DNA of 64,000 bases from positions 62,001 through 126,000 of the forward strand of contig NZ_JAFJSY010000018.1 in NCBI RefSeq assembly GCF_019857225.1, given 5' to 3'. Within the stretch, counting starts at the first letter, position 1, and the number at the start of each line of letters is the position of its first letter. The stretch comes from Streptomyces plumbidurans. Lineage in GTDB: Bacteria > Actinomycetota > Actinomycetes > Streptomycetales > Streptomycetaceae. Both the position numbers and the translations under genes were made by a program. Positions 16,019 to 25,112 of this stretch are shown piece after piece. The notes under the pieces were generated by a model, which saw only the letters and a program-made list of their open reading frames with translations, made no database searches and was not told the DNA's origin.

Positions 16019-17208
16019 GCCCCGGATCCTACGGCCGGCGGTGCACCCGCGGGCACGCGGGCGACCAGCCGGAATCCGCGCCTGGTACGGCCCGCCTCCA
16101 GGGTGCCGCCCGCCTTCTCCAGGCGCTCGCACAGCCCCGTCAGACCGTTGCCGGGGCCGTCGCCGGAGCCGCCGGAGCCGTTGTCCTCGACGGAGAGTTC
16201 GAGCATCTGCCCGTCCAGGGTCTGCCGTCTGAGCACCTCCACCGTGCAGCGTTCGGCGCCGCTGTGCCGTACGACGTTGGTGACCGCCTCGCGCAGCGCC
16301 CACGCGAGGGCCTCCTCGCTCTCCTCCGGGACGGCGGCCAGGTCCGGTTCGTGCGGCACCTCGGCGGTGATGCCGGCCGCCGTCAGGGCCACCTGCACGC
16401 CCGCGAGCTCCGCGCACAGCCGCGCGCGGCGGTAGCCGGTGACGGCCTCGCGGACGTCCACCAGGGCCTGGCGGCTGACCTGTTCGATGTCGGCGACCTG
16501 CTGGGCCGCCTTGTCGGGGTGGCCGGGGAGCATACGGCCCGCCAGCTCGCTCTTCAGCGTGATCAGCGACAGGGAGTGGCCGAGCAGGTCGTGCAGGTCG
16601 CGGGCGAGGCGCAACCGCTCCTCGTTGGCGGCCAGTTGCGCGACGGTGGCGCGGGCGCGCTGCAACTCGACGGTGGTGCGGACCAGTTGGCGTACGCCGG
16701 TCATGGAGTAGCCGACCAGCAGCACGATCAGGACCAGGTTCCAGGCGGTGTCCGGGTCCTCGTGCAGCCCGATGGCCAGGAAGGCCGCGGTGGTCAGCGG
16801 GACGGTCCAGTACGCGGCCCGCAGCGGGAGGGTCACGCCGCAGCTGACCGAGAGATACACGAACAGTCCGAGCCAGTGGCTGCCGAGGGTCAGGCACAGG
16901 GTGACCGCGAGGACGCCGAGCACGGCGAGCAGGACGGAGACGATGCGCAGGGGGAACGCCCGGCCCATATTGCGGAAGACCAGCGTCATGTACACCCCGA
17001 CGAAGGTGAGCAGGCCCGCCCAGCCGGCGACGGTGGCACCGGTGGAGTGGTGGCCGCCGGTCAGGTCGCTCACCGGGGCGCCGAGGAACACCAGCCAGGG
17101 CAGGATCCACACCAGTTTGCGCATGGCCTCGCGCGCGTTGCGGGGCGGCTCTCCCATGCGGACCAGCCGCTCCGCCCTGGCCGCGTCCGCACGCGGGTCT
17201 TCGGTCAT
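16015..17208 (-). CDS. Membrane sensor histidine kinase (HisKA_3 type, DesK-like)
   Basis: A 397-residue kinase with four to six N-terminal transmembrane segments (about residues 30-165) and almost no extracytoplasmic loop, so it probably senses the membrane itself. The phosphorylated His is in RLARDLHDLLGHSLSLI (~215). The ATPase domain shows EAVTNVVRHSGA (N box) and VEDNGSGGSG / GNGLTGLCERL (G boxes). I chose ATG 17208, which has GAAGG 10 bases upstream; a GTG at 17217 overlapping the permease stop (GTGA) is an equally coupled alternative. Like LiaS/LnrJ-type systems it lies next to an ABC-2 exporter, suggesting response to a membrane-active compound. Confidence 0.9.
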   Translation of the reverse strand: MTEDPRADAARAERLVRMGEPPRNAREAMRKLVWILPWLVFLGAPVSDLTGGHHSTGATVAGWAGLLTFVGVYMTLVFRNMGRAFPLRIVSVLLAVLGVLAVTLCLTLGSHWLGLFVYLSVSCGVTLPLRAAYWTVPLTTAAFLAIGLHEDPDTAWNLVLIVLLVGYSMTGVRQLVRTTVELQRARATVAQLAANEERLRLARDLHDLLGHSLSLITLKSELAGRMLPGHPDKAAQQVADIEQVSRQALVDVREAVTGYRRARLCAELAGVQVALTAAGITAEVPHEPDLAAVPEESEEALAWALREAVTNVVRHSGAERCTVEVLRRQTLDGQMLELSVEDNGSGGSGDGPGNGLTGLCERLEKAGGTLEAGRTRRGFRLVARVPAGAPPAVGSGA

Positions 17209-17213
17209 GACGC

Positions 17214-17945
17214 TCACGCCTTCAGCGTGTCCTTCCGGTACAGCCAGGCCGCGCCGCCCGCGAAGAGCAGGAAGAAGACGACGAGGTTGCCGACGTCCTG
17301 GGCGTGCGGGGCCTGGCTCTGTTCGATGGCCCGTCCCACCGCAGCGTACGCGTGCGTGGGCAGCCACTTCGCGATGTCCTGCAGCCACTGCGGGAAGCCG
17401 TCGGAGGGGAACCACAGGCCGCCGAGGATCGACAGGCCGAAGTAGATGATCATCGTGATCGGGCGGACCGCGTCGCCGGAGGCGAGGTAGCCGATGGCGA
17501 CCCCGAGCGCGGCGAAGACCAGGCTGCCGGCCCAGATCGCGCCGGTGAGGGCGAGCCACTGCCAGGCGTCCAGGCGTACGTCCTTCACGGCGGCGGCGAC
17601 CAGGAAGACGACCACGATGGACGGCAGGCTGACCACGGCGGCGCTGGCGGTCTTGGCGAGGACGTAGCCGCGTCCGGGCAGCGTGGTCAGCCGCAGCTGC
17701 CGTACCCAGCCGCTCTCGCGCTCCTTGGCGATGCGCTCGCTGTTGCCCATCAGCACGGCGGTCAGGGCGCCGAAGGAAGCCATGGAGACCATGACGTACG
17801 CCGCCACGCTCAGGCCGGTGCCGTCGACCGTGCCCGTCTGGCTGGAGGCGAGCAGGAAGATGACCGAGGGGTAGATCACGGAGAAGAAGAGGAACTTGCG
17901 GTTGCGCAGGGCGCGGGCGAGTTCCAGCTTGATCAGGCTGTTCAT
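17214..17945 (-). CDS. ABC-2 type transporter permease
   Basis: A 243-residue integral membrane protein with six predicted helices, for example YPSVIFLLAS, VSMASFGALTAVLMG, LPSIVVVFLVAAAV, WAGSLVFAALGVAIGYLA and NLVVFFLLFAGGAAWL. The region SERIAKERESGWVRQLRLT is typical of drug-export ABC-2 permeases. It pairs with the adjacent ATPase, its ATG overlapping that gene's stop (ATGA, 17942-17945). The exported substrate is unknown; family members export peptides, polyenes and other membrane-active drugs. Confidence 0.9.
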   Translation of the reverse strand: MNSLIKLELARALRNRKFLFFSVIYPSVIFLLASSQTGTVDGTGLSVAAYVMVSMASFGALTAVLMGNSERIAKERESGWVRQLRLTTLPGRGYVLAKTASAAVVSLPSIVVVFLVAAAVKDVRLDAWQWLALTGAIWAGSLVFAALGVAIGYLASGDAVRPITMIIYFGLSILGGLWFPSDGFPQWLQDIAKWLPTHAYAAVGRAIEQSQAPHAQDVGNLVVFFLLFAGGAAWLYRKDTLKA

Positions 17946-18892
17946 GACTGCTTGGCCTCCTCGGCGGCGGTGATGGCGACGAAGGCCTGCTCCAGGCCGA
18001 GCCCGGCGACTTCGAGGTTGCGGGGGTAGAGGCCGAGGCCGTAGACGGCGTGCACGGTCGCGTCGGCGTCGGAGGACTGCAGGCGCACGGTGTGCACGGA
18101 GTCCACGGCGGAGCCGCTGTTCGACACGGTGATCGAGGTCAGGAAGGGCAGCTCGCGCAGGGACGCCTCGTCGACCTGGCCCTCCAGGTCGAACGAGACC
18201 CGCCGGGCCCCGGCCTTCGCCTTGATCTCGGCGGCGGTGCCGTCGGCGAGGAGGCGGCCCCGGTGCAGGACGAGCACCCGGTCGGCGATGGCGTCGGCCT
18301 CCTCCAGGTAGTGCGTGGCGAACAGGACCGTACGGCCCTGGTCGGCCTGCTCGCGCATGGTGGCCCAGAAGGCCTGGCGGGCGGTGACGTCCATGCCGGT
18401 GGTGGGCTCGTCCAGGACGATCAGGTCGCTGTCGCCGGCCGTGGCGAGGGCGAAGCGGACGCGCTGGGCCTGGCCGCCGGAGAGCTTGTTGACCTTGCGG
18501 TCGGCGATCTGGCTGATGCCGGCCCGGGCGAGGACGTCATCGACCTTGTACGCCTTCGGGTGCAGCGCGCAGCCGAGCCCGACCAGCTCGGCGACGGTGA
18601 CCTCGTCCATCAGCCCGCCGCTCTGCAGCATCGCGCCCACCCTCCCGGCGACGATCGCCTCGCGCGGGCTGGTGCCGAAGACGCGGACCGTGCCGCTGTC
18701 GGCGTGCTTCAGCCCGAGCAGCAGGTCGAGCGTGGTCGACTTCCCGGCCCCGTTGGGCCCGAGCAGGGCCACGGTCTCCCCCGGGTGCAGCGCGAGCGTC
18801 AGCCCGTCCACGGCCCGGACGTCCCCGTACACCTTGCTCACCTGGTCGAGGCCGACCACCGGGGCGGTGGTCTGTGTCGCTGTCGTCGTCAT
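17942..18892 (-). CDS. ABC-2 transporter ATP-binding protein
   Basis: A 316-residue ATPase. Walker A is LLGPNGAGKSTT (~45-56), the Q loop lies in GAMLQSGGL, the signature is KLSGGQAQR (~137), Walker B LIVLDEPTTGMD (~157-168) and the switch His in FATHYLEEAD. It drives export through the permease encoded by the next gene. The C-terminal ~80 residues form the DUF4162-like tail common in drug exporters. ATG 18892 is chosen (MTTTATQ); an ATG three codons upstream (18901) is possible and neither has a strong RBS. First gene of a four-gene overlapping operon. Confidence 0.92.
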   Translation of the reverse strand: MTTTATQTTAPVVGLDQVSKVYGDVRAVDGLTLALHPGETVALLGPNGAGKSTTLDLLLGLKHADSGTVRVFGTSPREAIVAGRVGAMLQSGGLMDEVTVAELVGLGCALHPKAYKVDDVLARAGISQIADRKVNKLSGGQAQRVRFALATAGDSDLIVLDEPTTGMDVTARQAFWATMREQADQGRTVLFATHYLEEADAIADRVLVLHRGRLLADGTAAEIKAKAGARRVSFDLEGQVDEASLRELPFLTSITVSNSGSAVDSVHTVRLQSSDADATVHAVYGLGLYPRNLEVAGLGLEQAFVAITAAEEAKQS

Positions 18893-18952
18893 GTGAACCA
18901 TCGTGGCCGCCGGGGGCCCCGGCCCGGCAGTGTCGGCGGTCCTGACTGCCGT

Positions 18953-18966
18953 ATGACAGATGTCAT
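18953..18966. promoter_or_regulatory. Candidate operator: inverted repeat ATGACA-N2-TGTCAT
   Basis: Perfect 6-bp arms with a 2-base centre lie about 60 bp upstream of the ABC ATPase start, in the only sizeable gap before this exporter/two-component operon. The position and dyad symmetry fit a dimeric NarL-type response regulator acting on its own operon. Confidence 0.5.
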
Positions 18967-19002
18967 GGCGACGGGCTCAGCAGTCCGGCCCGCCAGTCCG
19001 GC

Positions 19003-19929
19003 TCAGCGGAGGACTTCGTGCGCCTTTCGCAGGGCGTTCCGCCACACCTGCCGGACGGCTTCGAGCTCCTTCTTGTTGGCCGCGATGATCTTGTGCTGGT
19101 AGGTGGTCTCGACGGACTGCCAGACGGTCACGTAGTCCACCTGCCGCTTGCACCTCACATCGGCCACCGCGGTGGCGATCTCGCGCGCTCCGGCCTTGTT
19201 CCGGGCGCCGGGGTCCGCGCCCTTCGTCCACCAGGCCGGGTCGGCCGCGGCGAGGTGCGGGTTCGCGTAGCGGTAGCCGGCCTTCTTCATACAGGCACTC
19301 CACTGAGCGTTCGCGGCCTTGGCCCTGCTGTCGGCCTCCGTGCGCTTCCAGCTCTGCTGCTGGGCCAGGTCGACGGCGGTGAGCGCCTCGCCGCCCTGGG
19401 GCAGGCCGAGTTGCTTCAGAGCCTGTCCGCGGCAGCCGCCCGTGCGGCTCGTCGAGGCCGTCTTGCCGCTGCGGCCGGTGTAGGCCTCGGTGAGCGCGTC
19501 CGTCATGAGGGCCTTGCGCTTCTTCTCCTGCCGCGCCTCCTCGGCCAGTTGCGCCGGGGTCACGCCGACCGGCGGGGCCAGCTGATAGCCGTAGACCTTC
19601 ACCGCTTCGGGGTCGGTGACGCCGTAGCGCCGCTCATTGGCCGAGCGCGGTACGCCGAGCTGCTTGAGGCGGGCGGGCCAGGTGTAACCCTTCGCCTTCA
19701 TGCATGTCTCCGCCAGCTCGTCGACAGCCCGGTCGAGCACTTCCTGCTGCTGGGCGTCGACGGCGTAGGCGTCGAGAGGGAGGACCGGCACCCGGACGCC
19801 GGCAACGGTCTTGGTGGCCGGGGAGGCGGAGATCTCGGGCTCACTCGGCGTCCCGCCACCCGACGACTGGCATCCCGACAGCAGTACGGCACACAGGGCG
19901 GCGACGCCGATCGCCGGGCTCTTGCGCAT
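19003..19929 (-). CDS. Lipoprotein of unknown function
   Basis: A 308-residue secreted lipoprotein. The signal peptide MRKSPAIGVAALCAVLLSGC ends in the lipobox LSGC (Cys20), followed by a Ser/Gly/Pro linker. The mature part is mostly helical, with charged segments (AQLAEEARQEKKRKALMTD, KIIAANKKELEAVRQVWRN) and spaced Cys residues (ETCMKAKGY, GGCRGQ, SACMKKAGYRY, VRCKRQ) that may form two disulfides. The two CMK(A)KGY-like segments suggest an internal duplication. I do not recognise a function. It is monocistronic and upstream of the ABC operon on the same strand. Confidence 0.8.
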   Translation of the reverse strand: MRKSPAIGVAALCAVLLSGCQSSGGGTPSEPEISASPATKTVAGVRVPVLPLDAYAVDAQQQEVLDRAVDELAETCMKAKGYTWPARLKQLGVPRSANERRYGVTDPEAVKVYGYQLAPPVGVTPAQLAEEARQEKKRKALMTDALTEAYTGRSGKTASTSRTGGCRGQALKQLGLPQGGEALTAVDLAQQQSWKRTEADSRAKAANAQWSACMKKAGYRYANPHLAAADPAWWTKGADPGARNKAGAREIATAVADVRCKRQVDYVTVWQSVETTYQHKIIAANKKELEAVRQVWRNALRKAHEVLR

Positions 19930-19968
19930 CAGGTCAGACGCTTCCTTCGAGAAGGGCGGCCCGAACGG

Positions 19969-19994
19969 GATGCGCCCCGGTGAAGGGGCGCATC
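19969..19994. terminator. Hairpin after the I36-like gene
   Basis: Arms GATGCGCCCC and GGGGCGCATC form a perfect 10-bp stem with a 6-base loop, 8 bp downstream of the stop of the minus-strand gene at 20002-20406. Confidence 0.8.
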
Positions 19995-20001
19995 GTCGCG
20001 T

Positions 20002-20406
20002 TCAGTTCGGGCAGGCGGAGTTCGAGCCGAAGCAGTGCGAACTCGCCGTGTTGTCGTTGGGCACCTGATTGATCTGCTCGCCCGGGGGGATGCCGACGAG
20101 GGCGCCGGTGTAGCCGGAGTACTGGTAGAAGTACACCAGCGTGTCGGGGTCCATGTTCTTCACCGAGGACATGGTGTTGTCGATGGCCGTGCTGGTGCCG
20201 TAGTAGGTGCTGCCGCTGTAGGTGGTCTTGCTGTAGAGCGTGTCGTAGAGACCACCGCCGTAGTTGGCGAGCCGGTAGATACACACCTCGCCGCCGCCCG
20301 CGGACTCACACTTGCCGTTGTAGCTGCCCGCGGACGCGGTACCGGTGAAGCCGAGAACCAGTGCCGCACTCGCGAGGCCCACGAGGGCTTTCTTCCTTGC
20401 GCTCAT
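20002..20406 (-). CDS. Secreted peptidase inhibitor family I36-like (beta-gamma crystallin) protein
   Basis: A 134-residue exported protein with a signal peptide (MSARKKALVGLASAALVLG, cleavage near ASAGS). The mature domain matches the I36/crystallin pattern: VCIYRLANYGGGLYD, SSVKNMDPDTLVYFYQYSGY and a PGEQI strand followed by NDNTASS. Cys residues at both ends (KCES, VCIY, HCFG, ACPN) probably pair. The ATG at 20406 has GGGTGAG upstream; an ATG four codons earlier (20418) is possible. The prototype I36 protein inhibits metalloproteases, but most Streptomyces members are uncharacterised. Confidence 0.78.
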   Translation of the reverse strand: MSARKKALVGLASAALVLGFTGTASAGSYNGKCESAGGGEVCIYRLANYGGGLYDTLYSKTTYSGSTYYGTSTAIDNTMSSVKNMDPDTLVYFYQYSGYTGALVGIPPGEQINQVPNDNTASSHCFGSNSACPN

Positions 20407-20590
20407 CCACTCACCCATCCTGCACTCGGACCCTCCGGAGCCGGCAGGGGTGCCTGAACGAGCGCACGACGAACCCCCGACTCCATGGGGTGAACTTGGT
20501 TCGGCCCATGCGCCGCAGTGATCCTAGGTGGCCCGGGAGTGCGGAAAAAATGATTTTGTTCGACGGCGGCGGGAAGCCGCCACCACGCCG

Positions 20591-20626
20591 GAGGGGGCGC
20601 CCCGGCCGAAGCCAGGGCGCCCCCTC
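20591..20626. terminator. Perfect 12-bp hairpin terminator
   Basis: GAGGGGGCGCCC (20591-20602) pairs fully with GGGCGCCCCCTC (20615-20626) across a 12-base loop. It lies 20 bp downstream of the large membrane protein gene on the minus strand. Confidence 0.88.
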
Positions 20627-20646
20627 GAACGTCAACCGGCCTGCGG

Positions 20647-22875
20647 CTAGCCCGCGTTGGTCTCGATCACGCCGACGCGGTCCGCCGGTGTCTTGCCGAG
20701 GAGCGGCTTGCGCATGGCGCTGATGACGTCCTGGGGTGTCACGGGGGTCTTCTTGCCGTTGCCCCGGGTGATCAGCACGCCGTCCCAGGCGCCGCCGTAC
20801 AGGTTCTTCAGCGCGGTCGTGTCGTAGTGCTCGACCAGCTTGCCGTCGACCGCCCGGACGCCGAGGAACTTCCACAGCGAGTTCTGGGGGCTGAACTTGA
20901 CCTGCACCCCGCCCGCCTCGATGGTGACGATGCCCGACATCGCCGGCTTGGCGAACTCGTTCATCATCCGGTCGACCTCGGCGTCGGAGACCGTCGGCTT
21001 CTGGGTCGTCGTGGGGACGGCGACCGCGGGGGCCGAGCCGGTCTGCACCTGGGTGCGGTACGCCGACTCGACGGCCTCCGTGGACTTGGCGACGTCGATG
21101 CCCTTGCCCGCCTTGCCGTAGACGGCGACTGCCTTGCCCGACTTGAACTGGATCGTGCCCTCGGTCATCGAACCGGAGCCGCCGGAGGCGGAGGTGGACT
21201 TCAGGGCGGCGGTCAGTTTCTCCTCGTCGACGGGCATGACCGGGTCGACGACGCGGTGGTTGCCGAAGAGGGAACCGATCACGGAGACCGGGTTGTAGTC
21301 GCTCTTCGCGGCCGCGCCGACGGTGGCCTGCTCGTCCAGCTGGAGTCCGGCCTGGTCGGGCTTGAGCGTGACCGTCTTGCCGCCCACAGAGAGCTTCAGC
21401 GGCTTGTTCACGTTGCCGCCGAAGGCCTCGTCGAGCTTCTTGACGGCGTCGTCGCGGGTGCCGCCGCCGATGTCGACGCCGAGCACGGTGGTGCCCTTGG
21501 GCACGTCGGAGTGGTTCATCAGCAGCCCGGCGCCGTAGGCGAGAGCGGCCACGACGACCACGCCGGTGCCGAGGAGCACCAGCTTGTTGCTCCCCTTCTT
21601 CTGCTTCTTCTTGGAGGAGGAGGACGGCACGTTCTGCGCGACCGGCTCGGGGAGCCTCGGGGGCGTGTGCGGTACCGGGGCCTCGCCCGTGCCGCCGGGC
21701 CCGAACGGCGAGTTCGTGCCCGGGGTCACGACCGGGATGCCACTGGTGACGGTGTGCCCGGAGATGTTGTCGGGCGCGGGGTAGCCCTGCGCGCCCGGTT
21801 CGGGGGCGGGCTTCTGCGGGGTGAGGATCGCGGTGTCGTCGCTGAGGCCGCCGCCGGGTCCGAGGCCCGCGCCGTTCGGGCCGCCCATGCCGCCGGGGCC
21901 GCCGGGTCCACCGGGGCCGCCGTTGCCGGGGGGCGGGGCCAGCGGTCCTTCGCCGGTGATGCCGACCGTCGGGCCCGAGGGGCCGGGGCTCCCCGGACCG
22001 CCGGGCGCGTTGAAGTCGCTCACGCCGACGGGAGCGCCGTAGCCGCCCTGGCCGTTCGTGCCGTTCTGCGTGCCGGTGTCGGTCTCCGAGAAGTACGGCA
22101 GCTCGTCGCGGCGCGGTTCGTCGCCGGAGCGCGGGCCGTTGCCGAGCGGTCCCGCATTCAGCGCCTCGGTGACGTCGAAGGAACCGGTGCCGCCGCCGTG
22201 CCCGGGGGCCACGGGCCCGCCGGTCGCTCCGGGCAGTCCGGCGCCGTTGGTCCCGCCGGGACGGGATCCGGCGCCGTTCGCACCGCCGGGACGCGAGCCG
22301 CCCGGCACGCTCATGGAGCCGACCACGCCGCCGGGGCGTCCGGCGCCCGGACGCGGAGCGCCGGGAGCGGCGCCCGGGCCGGGAGCCCCGGCGCCCGTGC
22401 CGGGTGCGCCCGAACCGTTCGGAGCGGGCGAACCGCCCGGCGTACCGGCACCGTTGGTGGCGCCGCCGGTCTGACCGCCCTTGGGCGCGGCCGACTTGCG
22501 GGGCGCGAACCAGTCGCTGGTCTTCTCCTCGGCGGCGGGCTGGGCGGGCTCGGCCGGCGTCTCGACGGTGCTCATCGCCTGGGTCGCCGCGGGTGCGGGA
22601 GCCTCGGTCCGAGGAGTCTCGTCGGAGCGCTCGGTGTCCGCGACCGGCGTGCGCACGACGACCGGCGGGATGGGCCGCGACCCGGGGATGTTGATCCGGA
22701 TCCGGGTCGTCAGCGTGGTCTCGGTCTTGCGGTCCTCCGGCTGCGCGGCCGAACGGCCCGCTTCCGCACCGGCGTCGGAAGCCGTGGGCGTCCCGTACGG
22801 CGGCGTACCCGACGGGTATGCGGCTCCGCCGTGCCCGTTGGGCCCGGAGGACGGAGTGTCAGTTTCACGACTCAA
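20647..22875 (-). CDS. Large membrane protein with peptidoglycan-binding-like (PG_binding_4) domains
   Basis: A 742-residue protein. Residues 1-~420 are a disordered Pro/Gly/Ala/Asn-rich cytoplasmic region. A basic stop (KKKQKKGSNK) and a single transmembrane helix (LVLLGTGVVVVAALAYGAGLL, ~433-453) follow. The extracellular C-terminus carries a repeated module starting VPKGTTVLGVDIGGGTRDDAVKKL, which fits PG_binding_4 domains often found with VanW or L,D-transpeptidases; here no catalytic domain follows. It may tether wall to membrane. The long Gly/Pro tail and single-span topology suggest a structural or scaffolding role (inference). Confidence 0.78.
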   Translation of the reverse strand: MSRETDTPSSGPNGHGGAAYPSGTPPYGTPTASDAGAEAGRSAAQPEDRKTETTLTTRIRINIPGSRPIPPVVVRTPVADTERSDETPRTEAPAPAATQAMSTVETPAEPAQPAAEEKTSDWFAPRKSAAPKGGQTGGATNGAGTPGGSPAPNGSGAPGTGAGAPGPGAAPGAPRPGAGRPGGVVGSMSVPGGSRPGGANGAGSRPGGTNGAGLPGATGGPVAPGHGGGTGSFDVTEALNAGPLGNGPRSGDEPRRDELPYFSETDTGTQNGTNGQGGYGAPVGVSDFNAPGGPGSPGPSGPTVGITGEGPLAPPPGNGGPGGPGGPGGMGGPNGAGLGPGGGLSDDTAILTPQKPAPEPGAQGYPAPDNISGHTVTSGIPVVTPGTNSPFGPGGTGEAPVPHTPPRLPEPVAQNVPSSSSKKKQKKGSNKLVLLGTGVVVVAALAYGAGLLMNHSDVPKGTTVLGVDIGGGTRDDAVKKLDEAFGGNVNKPLKLSVGGKTVTLKPDQAGLQLDEQATVGAAAKSDYNPVSVIGSLFGNHRVVDPVMPVDEEKLTAALKSTSASGGSGSMTEGTIQFKSGKAVAVYGKAGKGIDVAKSTEAVESAYRTQVQTGSAPAVAVPTTTQKPTVSDAEVDRMMNEFAKPAMSGIVTIEAGGVQVKFSPQNSLWKFLGVRAVDGKLVEHYDTTALKNLYGGAWDGVLITRGNGKKTPVTPQDVISAMRKPLLGKTPADRVGVIETNAG

Positions 22876-23029
22876 GGCAGGTTCTCCCGGTTGGCTCCGC
22901 CGCCCGACACAACCTCACGGGCGGCTCGGCGGCGCGCACCACCATACTGGCCACTTCTGGCGTGTATCCCATGACCGCCGGGGAAACCCACACGGGACTC
23001 GCACGCGCCTATACCGGCGAAGTGGTACG

Positions 23030-23440
23030 TCACTTGCCAAGTCGGACGCCACGGCCGCCCGGTTGCCGCCCCTGCCCGAGCGTGGCGCAGATCACAGCGA
23101 CAGCCATGCCGCCGAGGAGGAAGAGGTAGGAGCCGGCTCCCGCGCCGAAGAGGAAGTCTCCTTCGGGCCTGGTGGCGGTGAGCAGGATGACGGCGATGAT
23201 CCAGCCGGCGGCGGGCGCGATCGCACCGCCCCGGCCGCCGGTGGCGCGTCCGCCGCCCAGGCAGAGCCCCGCCTCGCCGGCCAGGGCGAGCAGCAGGCCG
23301 CCGGGGAACCAGGCGCCCTGCAGCAGCGCACCGGCCGCGCCGACGACCAGGCCGAGCACGAAGAGCCCCAGGTACAGGGCCGCGCGCCCGGCGGAGGGCG
23401 GCCGCAGGGGCTGGGTGAGCAGGGAGCCTTGCTCGTTCAT
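23030..23440 (-). CDS. DUF6113 membrane protein, coupled to mshB
   Basis: A 136-residue integral membrane protein with four predicted helices ([68 protein letters not shown]). Its ATG overlaps the stop of mshB (ATGA, 23437-23440). A membrane protein next to mshB is also seen in mycobacteria (Rv1171, from memory), so the pair is conserved. Function is unknown; a role around mycothiol is only a guess from position. Confidence 0.8.
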   Translation of the reverse strand: MNEQGSLLTQPLRPPSAGRAALYLGLFVLGLVVGAAGALLQGAWFPGGLLLALAGEAGLCLGGGRATGGRGGAIAPAAGWIIAVILLTATRPEGDFLFGAGAGSYLFLLGGMAVAVICATLGQGRQPGGRGVRLGK

Positions 23441-24327
23441 GACGCCTCCCCGGCGGTGGTGCCGACACCGGACGCCGCCGGCCCGGCGAACAGGTCGTTC
23501 TCCGGCGACCCGTCGGCCTCCCCCTGCACCAACTCGTAGTACTCGGTGGTGAAGAGGGGTTGTGCGAGTTCATTGGAGAGCGCGAAGAAGCCTTCGCCTT
23601 CGGCGACCTCGATCTGCGTGGCGTGCGCCCGCATCGCTGCGGCCTTGGCGGCGGCGTACGCGGTGCCGTCGATGGTGGCGGTGATCCGCTCGTCCGCCAC
23701 GACACCCGGTACGTCGTCGACGACGGCGGCCTTGGAGAAGGGCAGACGGGGCAGATCCTCCGCAAGCCGGGCGAAGGCCCTCTCGGCGACGGATCTGGGG
23801 ACCCGGTTCCAGTAGACCTTGGGGATCCGCCAGCCGGCCTCGGCGGCGAGTTCGGCGGCGCGCATCGCGACGCGGTGGGCCTGGATGTGGTCCGGGTGGC
23901 CGTATCCGCCGTTCTCGTCATAGGTGACGAGGACCTGCGGGCGCACCTCCAGGATCACCTCGACGAGATACCGGGCCGCCTCGTCGACGTCCGCCTGCCA
24001 GAAGCAGTTGGGGTCGTCGTTGTCGGCCAGCCCCATCATCCCGGAGTCGCTGTACCGGCCCGGCCCGCCGAGCAGCCGGAAGTCCTCGACGCCGAGCGCG
24101 TCCATGGCGGCGGTCAGCTCACGCAACCGGTACTCGCCGAGCGCGGCACCGCTCAGATGCCGAAGCTCCGACGGAATCACCTCACCGCGCTCACCGAGCG
24201 TGCAGGTGACCAGAGTCACCCGCGCACCCCCAGCGACATACGCGGCCATGGTCGCGCCGTTGTTGATCGACTCGTCGTCCGGATGCGCGTGCACCAGCAG
24301 CAGACGCCGGGAGGGCTCTTCGGTCAT
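23437..24327 (-). CDS. mshB: GlcNAc-Ins deacetylase of mycothiol biosynthesis
   Basis: A 296-residue zinc deacetylase that converts N-acetyl-glucosaminyl-inositol to GlcN-Ins, the second committed step of mycothiol synthesis. The PIG-L/LmbE signature [15 protein letters not shown] (~14-28) gives two zinc ligands (His, Asp); the third His lies in [13 protein letters not shown] (~150). The specific segment YSDSGMMG and [14 protein letters not shown] supports MshB rather than Mca. The C-terminal acidic tail is unconserved. It is translated together with the DUF6113 gene and marks the organism as an actinomycete. Confidence 0.94.
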   Translation of the reverse strand: MTEEPSRRLLLVHAHPDDESINNGATMAAYVAGGARVTLVTCTLGERGEVIPSELRHLSGAALGEYRLRELTAAMDALGVEDFRLLGGPGRYSDSGMMGLADNDDPNCFWQADVDEAARYLVEVILEVRPQVLVTYDENGGYGHPDHIQAHRVAMRAAELAAEAGWRIPKVYWNRVPRSVAERAFARLAEDLPRLPFSKAAVVDDVPGVVADERITATIDGTAYAAAKAAAMRAHATQIEVAEGEGFFALSNELAQPLFTTEYYELVQGEADGSPENDLFAGPAASGVGTTAGEAS

Positions 24328-24452
24328 GGGGCAACCCTACGAGGGTCGCGGGAGGAAGCGTGCGCGGGCTCGGGCGGGGATCTGCGCCCGGTGAAGGTGT
24401 CCGGTTCCGGTCCCTCGGTTTCCGGATCGTGCTTCTACCGGCCGCAAGGCCC

Positions 24453-24710
24453 TCAGCACCCTAGATACGTGATGTGGACGACGTAGACGCGCTCGCTACG
24501 CACGACGACTTGATAGCCAAACCAGCCACCCCGGACGATGATTTCGCCACCTTTCGGGTCGAATCCTTCATAGGCGCGGCCGTGAATGTGCAGCGCTTCG
24601 GCCGCTCTGACGAGTTCATCAGCTTTGTGTTCCACGGCTGCGAGAAAATCGGCGGGCACAGTTCGAGCGGCATCTTCGGCGCCGAAGGCGTACTCCCACT
24701 TCCAGCTCAC
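24453..24710 (-). CDS. RelE/ParE-like small protein, putative toxin partner
   Basis: An 85-residue protein with a basic helix-rich N-terminus and a C-terminal beta-sheet (GEIIVRGGWFGYQVVVRSERVYVVHITYLG) that resembles the RelE/ParE fold. Its GTG overlaps the stop of the DUF6247 gene (GTGA, 24707-24710), a classic antitoxin-toxin layout. RelE-type RNases usually carry C-terminal Arg/Lys/Tyr residues; here R and Y are present but I cannot confirm an active set. A toxin call is inference from size, fold impression and coupling. Confidence 0.6.
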   Translation of the reverse strand: MSWKWEYAFGAEDAARTVPADFLAAVEHKADELVRAAEALHIHGRAYEGFDPKGGEIIVRGGWFGYQVVVRSERVYVVHITYLGC

Positions 24711-25054
24711 TCGCGCACTGCTTTCAGGGCCTCGTCCATGACAGCGCTCAGTTCACGCAGGGCTTCTCGTGCGATGTCCGCATCCTCATGTTCGAGATCG
24801 CGCCGCGCTCGGGCGAGGCGAGTGGAGAGGTCTGGACGGCGAGCGATCTCGATCTCCTTGGCCCAGATCAGGACCCAGCTCTGCACAGGGCTGAGCGACT
24901 GCCACTCGACGGCCTTGGCGAAGGCATCCTCCTTCATGGCCTGCATCTCGGCCAGGCGCCCAGGAGCAACGACGGCGAGGGCGGCACGCAAGGCATCCGG
25001 CGTCAGCTCGGGTCGCGGGATCAGCTCGTGCCCGTGATCTGCCTGACTGCTCAT
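24707..25054 (-). CDS. DUF6247-like protein, putative antitoxin
   Basis: A 115-residue helical protein resembling DUF6247 proteins of Streptomyces (RPELTPDALRAALAVVAPG, then SPVQSWVLIWAKEIEIARRPD and a charged C-terminal helix). The start ATG at 25054 has a GGAGG RBS; the frame stays open upstream to 25141 without one. DUF6247 genes commonly precede small RelE-like genes, as here, which suggests an antitoxin role, but no experimental function is known to me. It lies 58 bp downstream of the HTH gene on the same strand. Confidence 0.65.
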   Translation of the reverse strand: MSSQADHGHELIPRPELTPDALRAALAVVAPGRLAEMQAMKEDAFAKAVEWQSLSPVQSWVLIWAKEIEIARRPDLSTRLARARRDLEHEDADIAREALRELSAVMDEALKAVRE

Positions 25055-25112
25055 GGTGTCCTCCAGGGGGTGCCCTGGCCAGGTTATCGGGACACCGAGC
25101 CGGGGGCGCGGT

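Noticed and set aside
15404..17110. A 568-residue kinase-regulator fusion
   Set aside because: The response regulator has its own ATG with ATGA coupling at 16018; the upstream part is the kinase gene read in the wrong frame.
24328..24452. Possible tRNA or small RNA between mshB and the RelE-like gene
   Set aside because: No cloverleaf or T-loop motif could be found in either strand.
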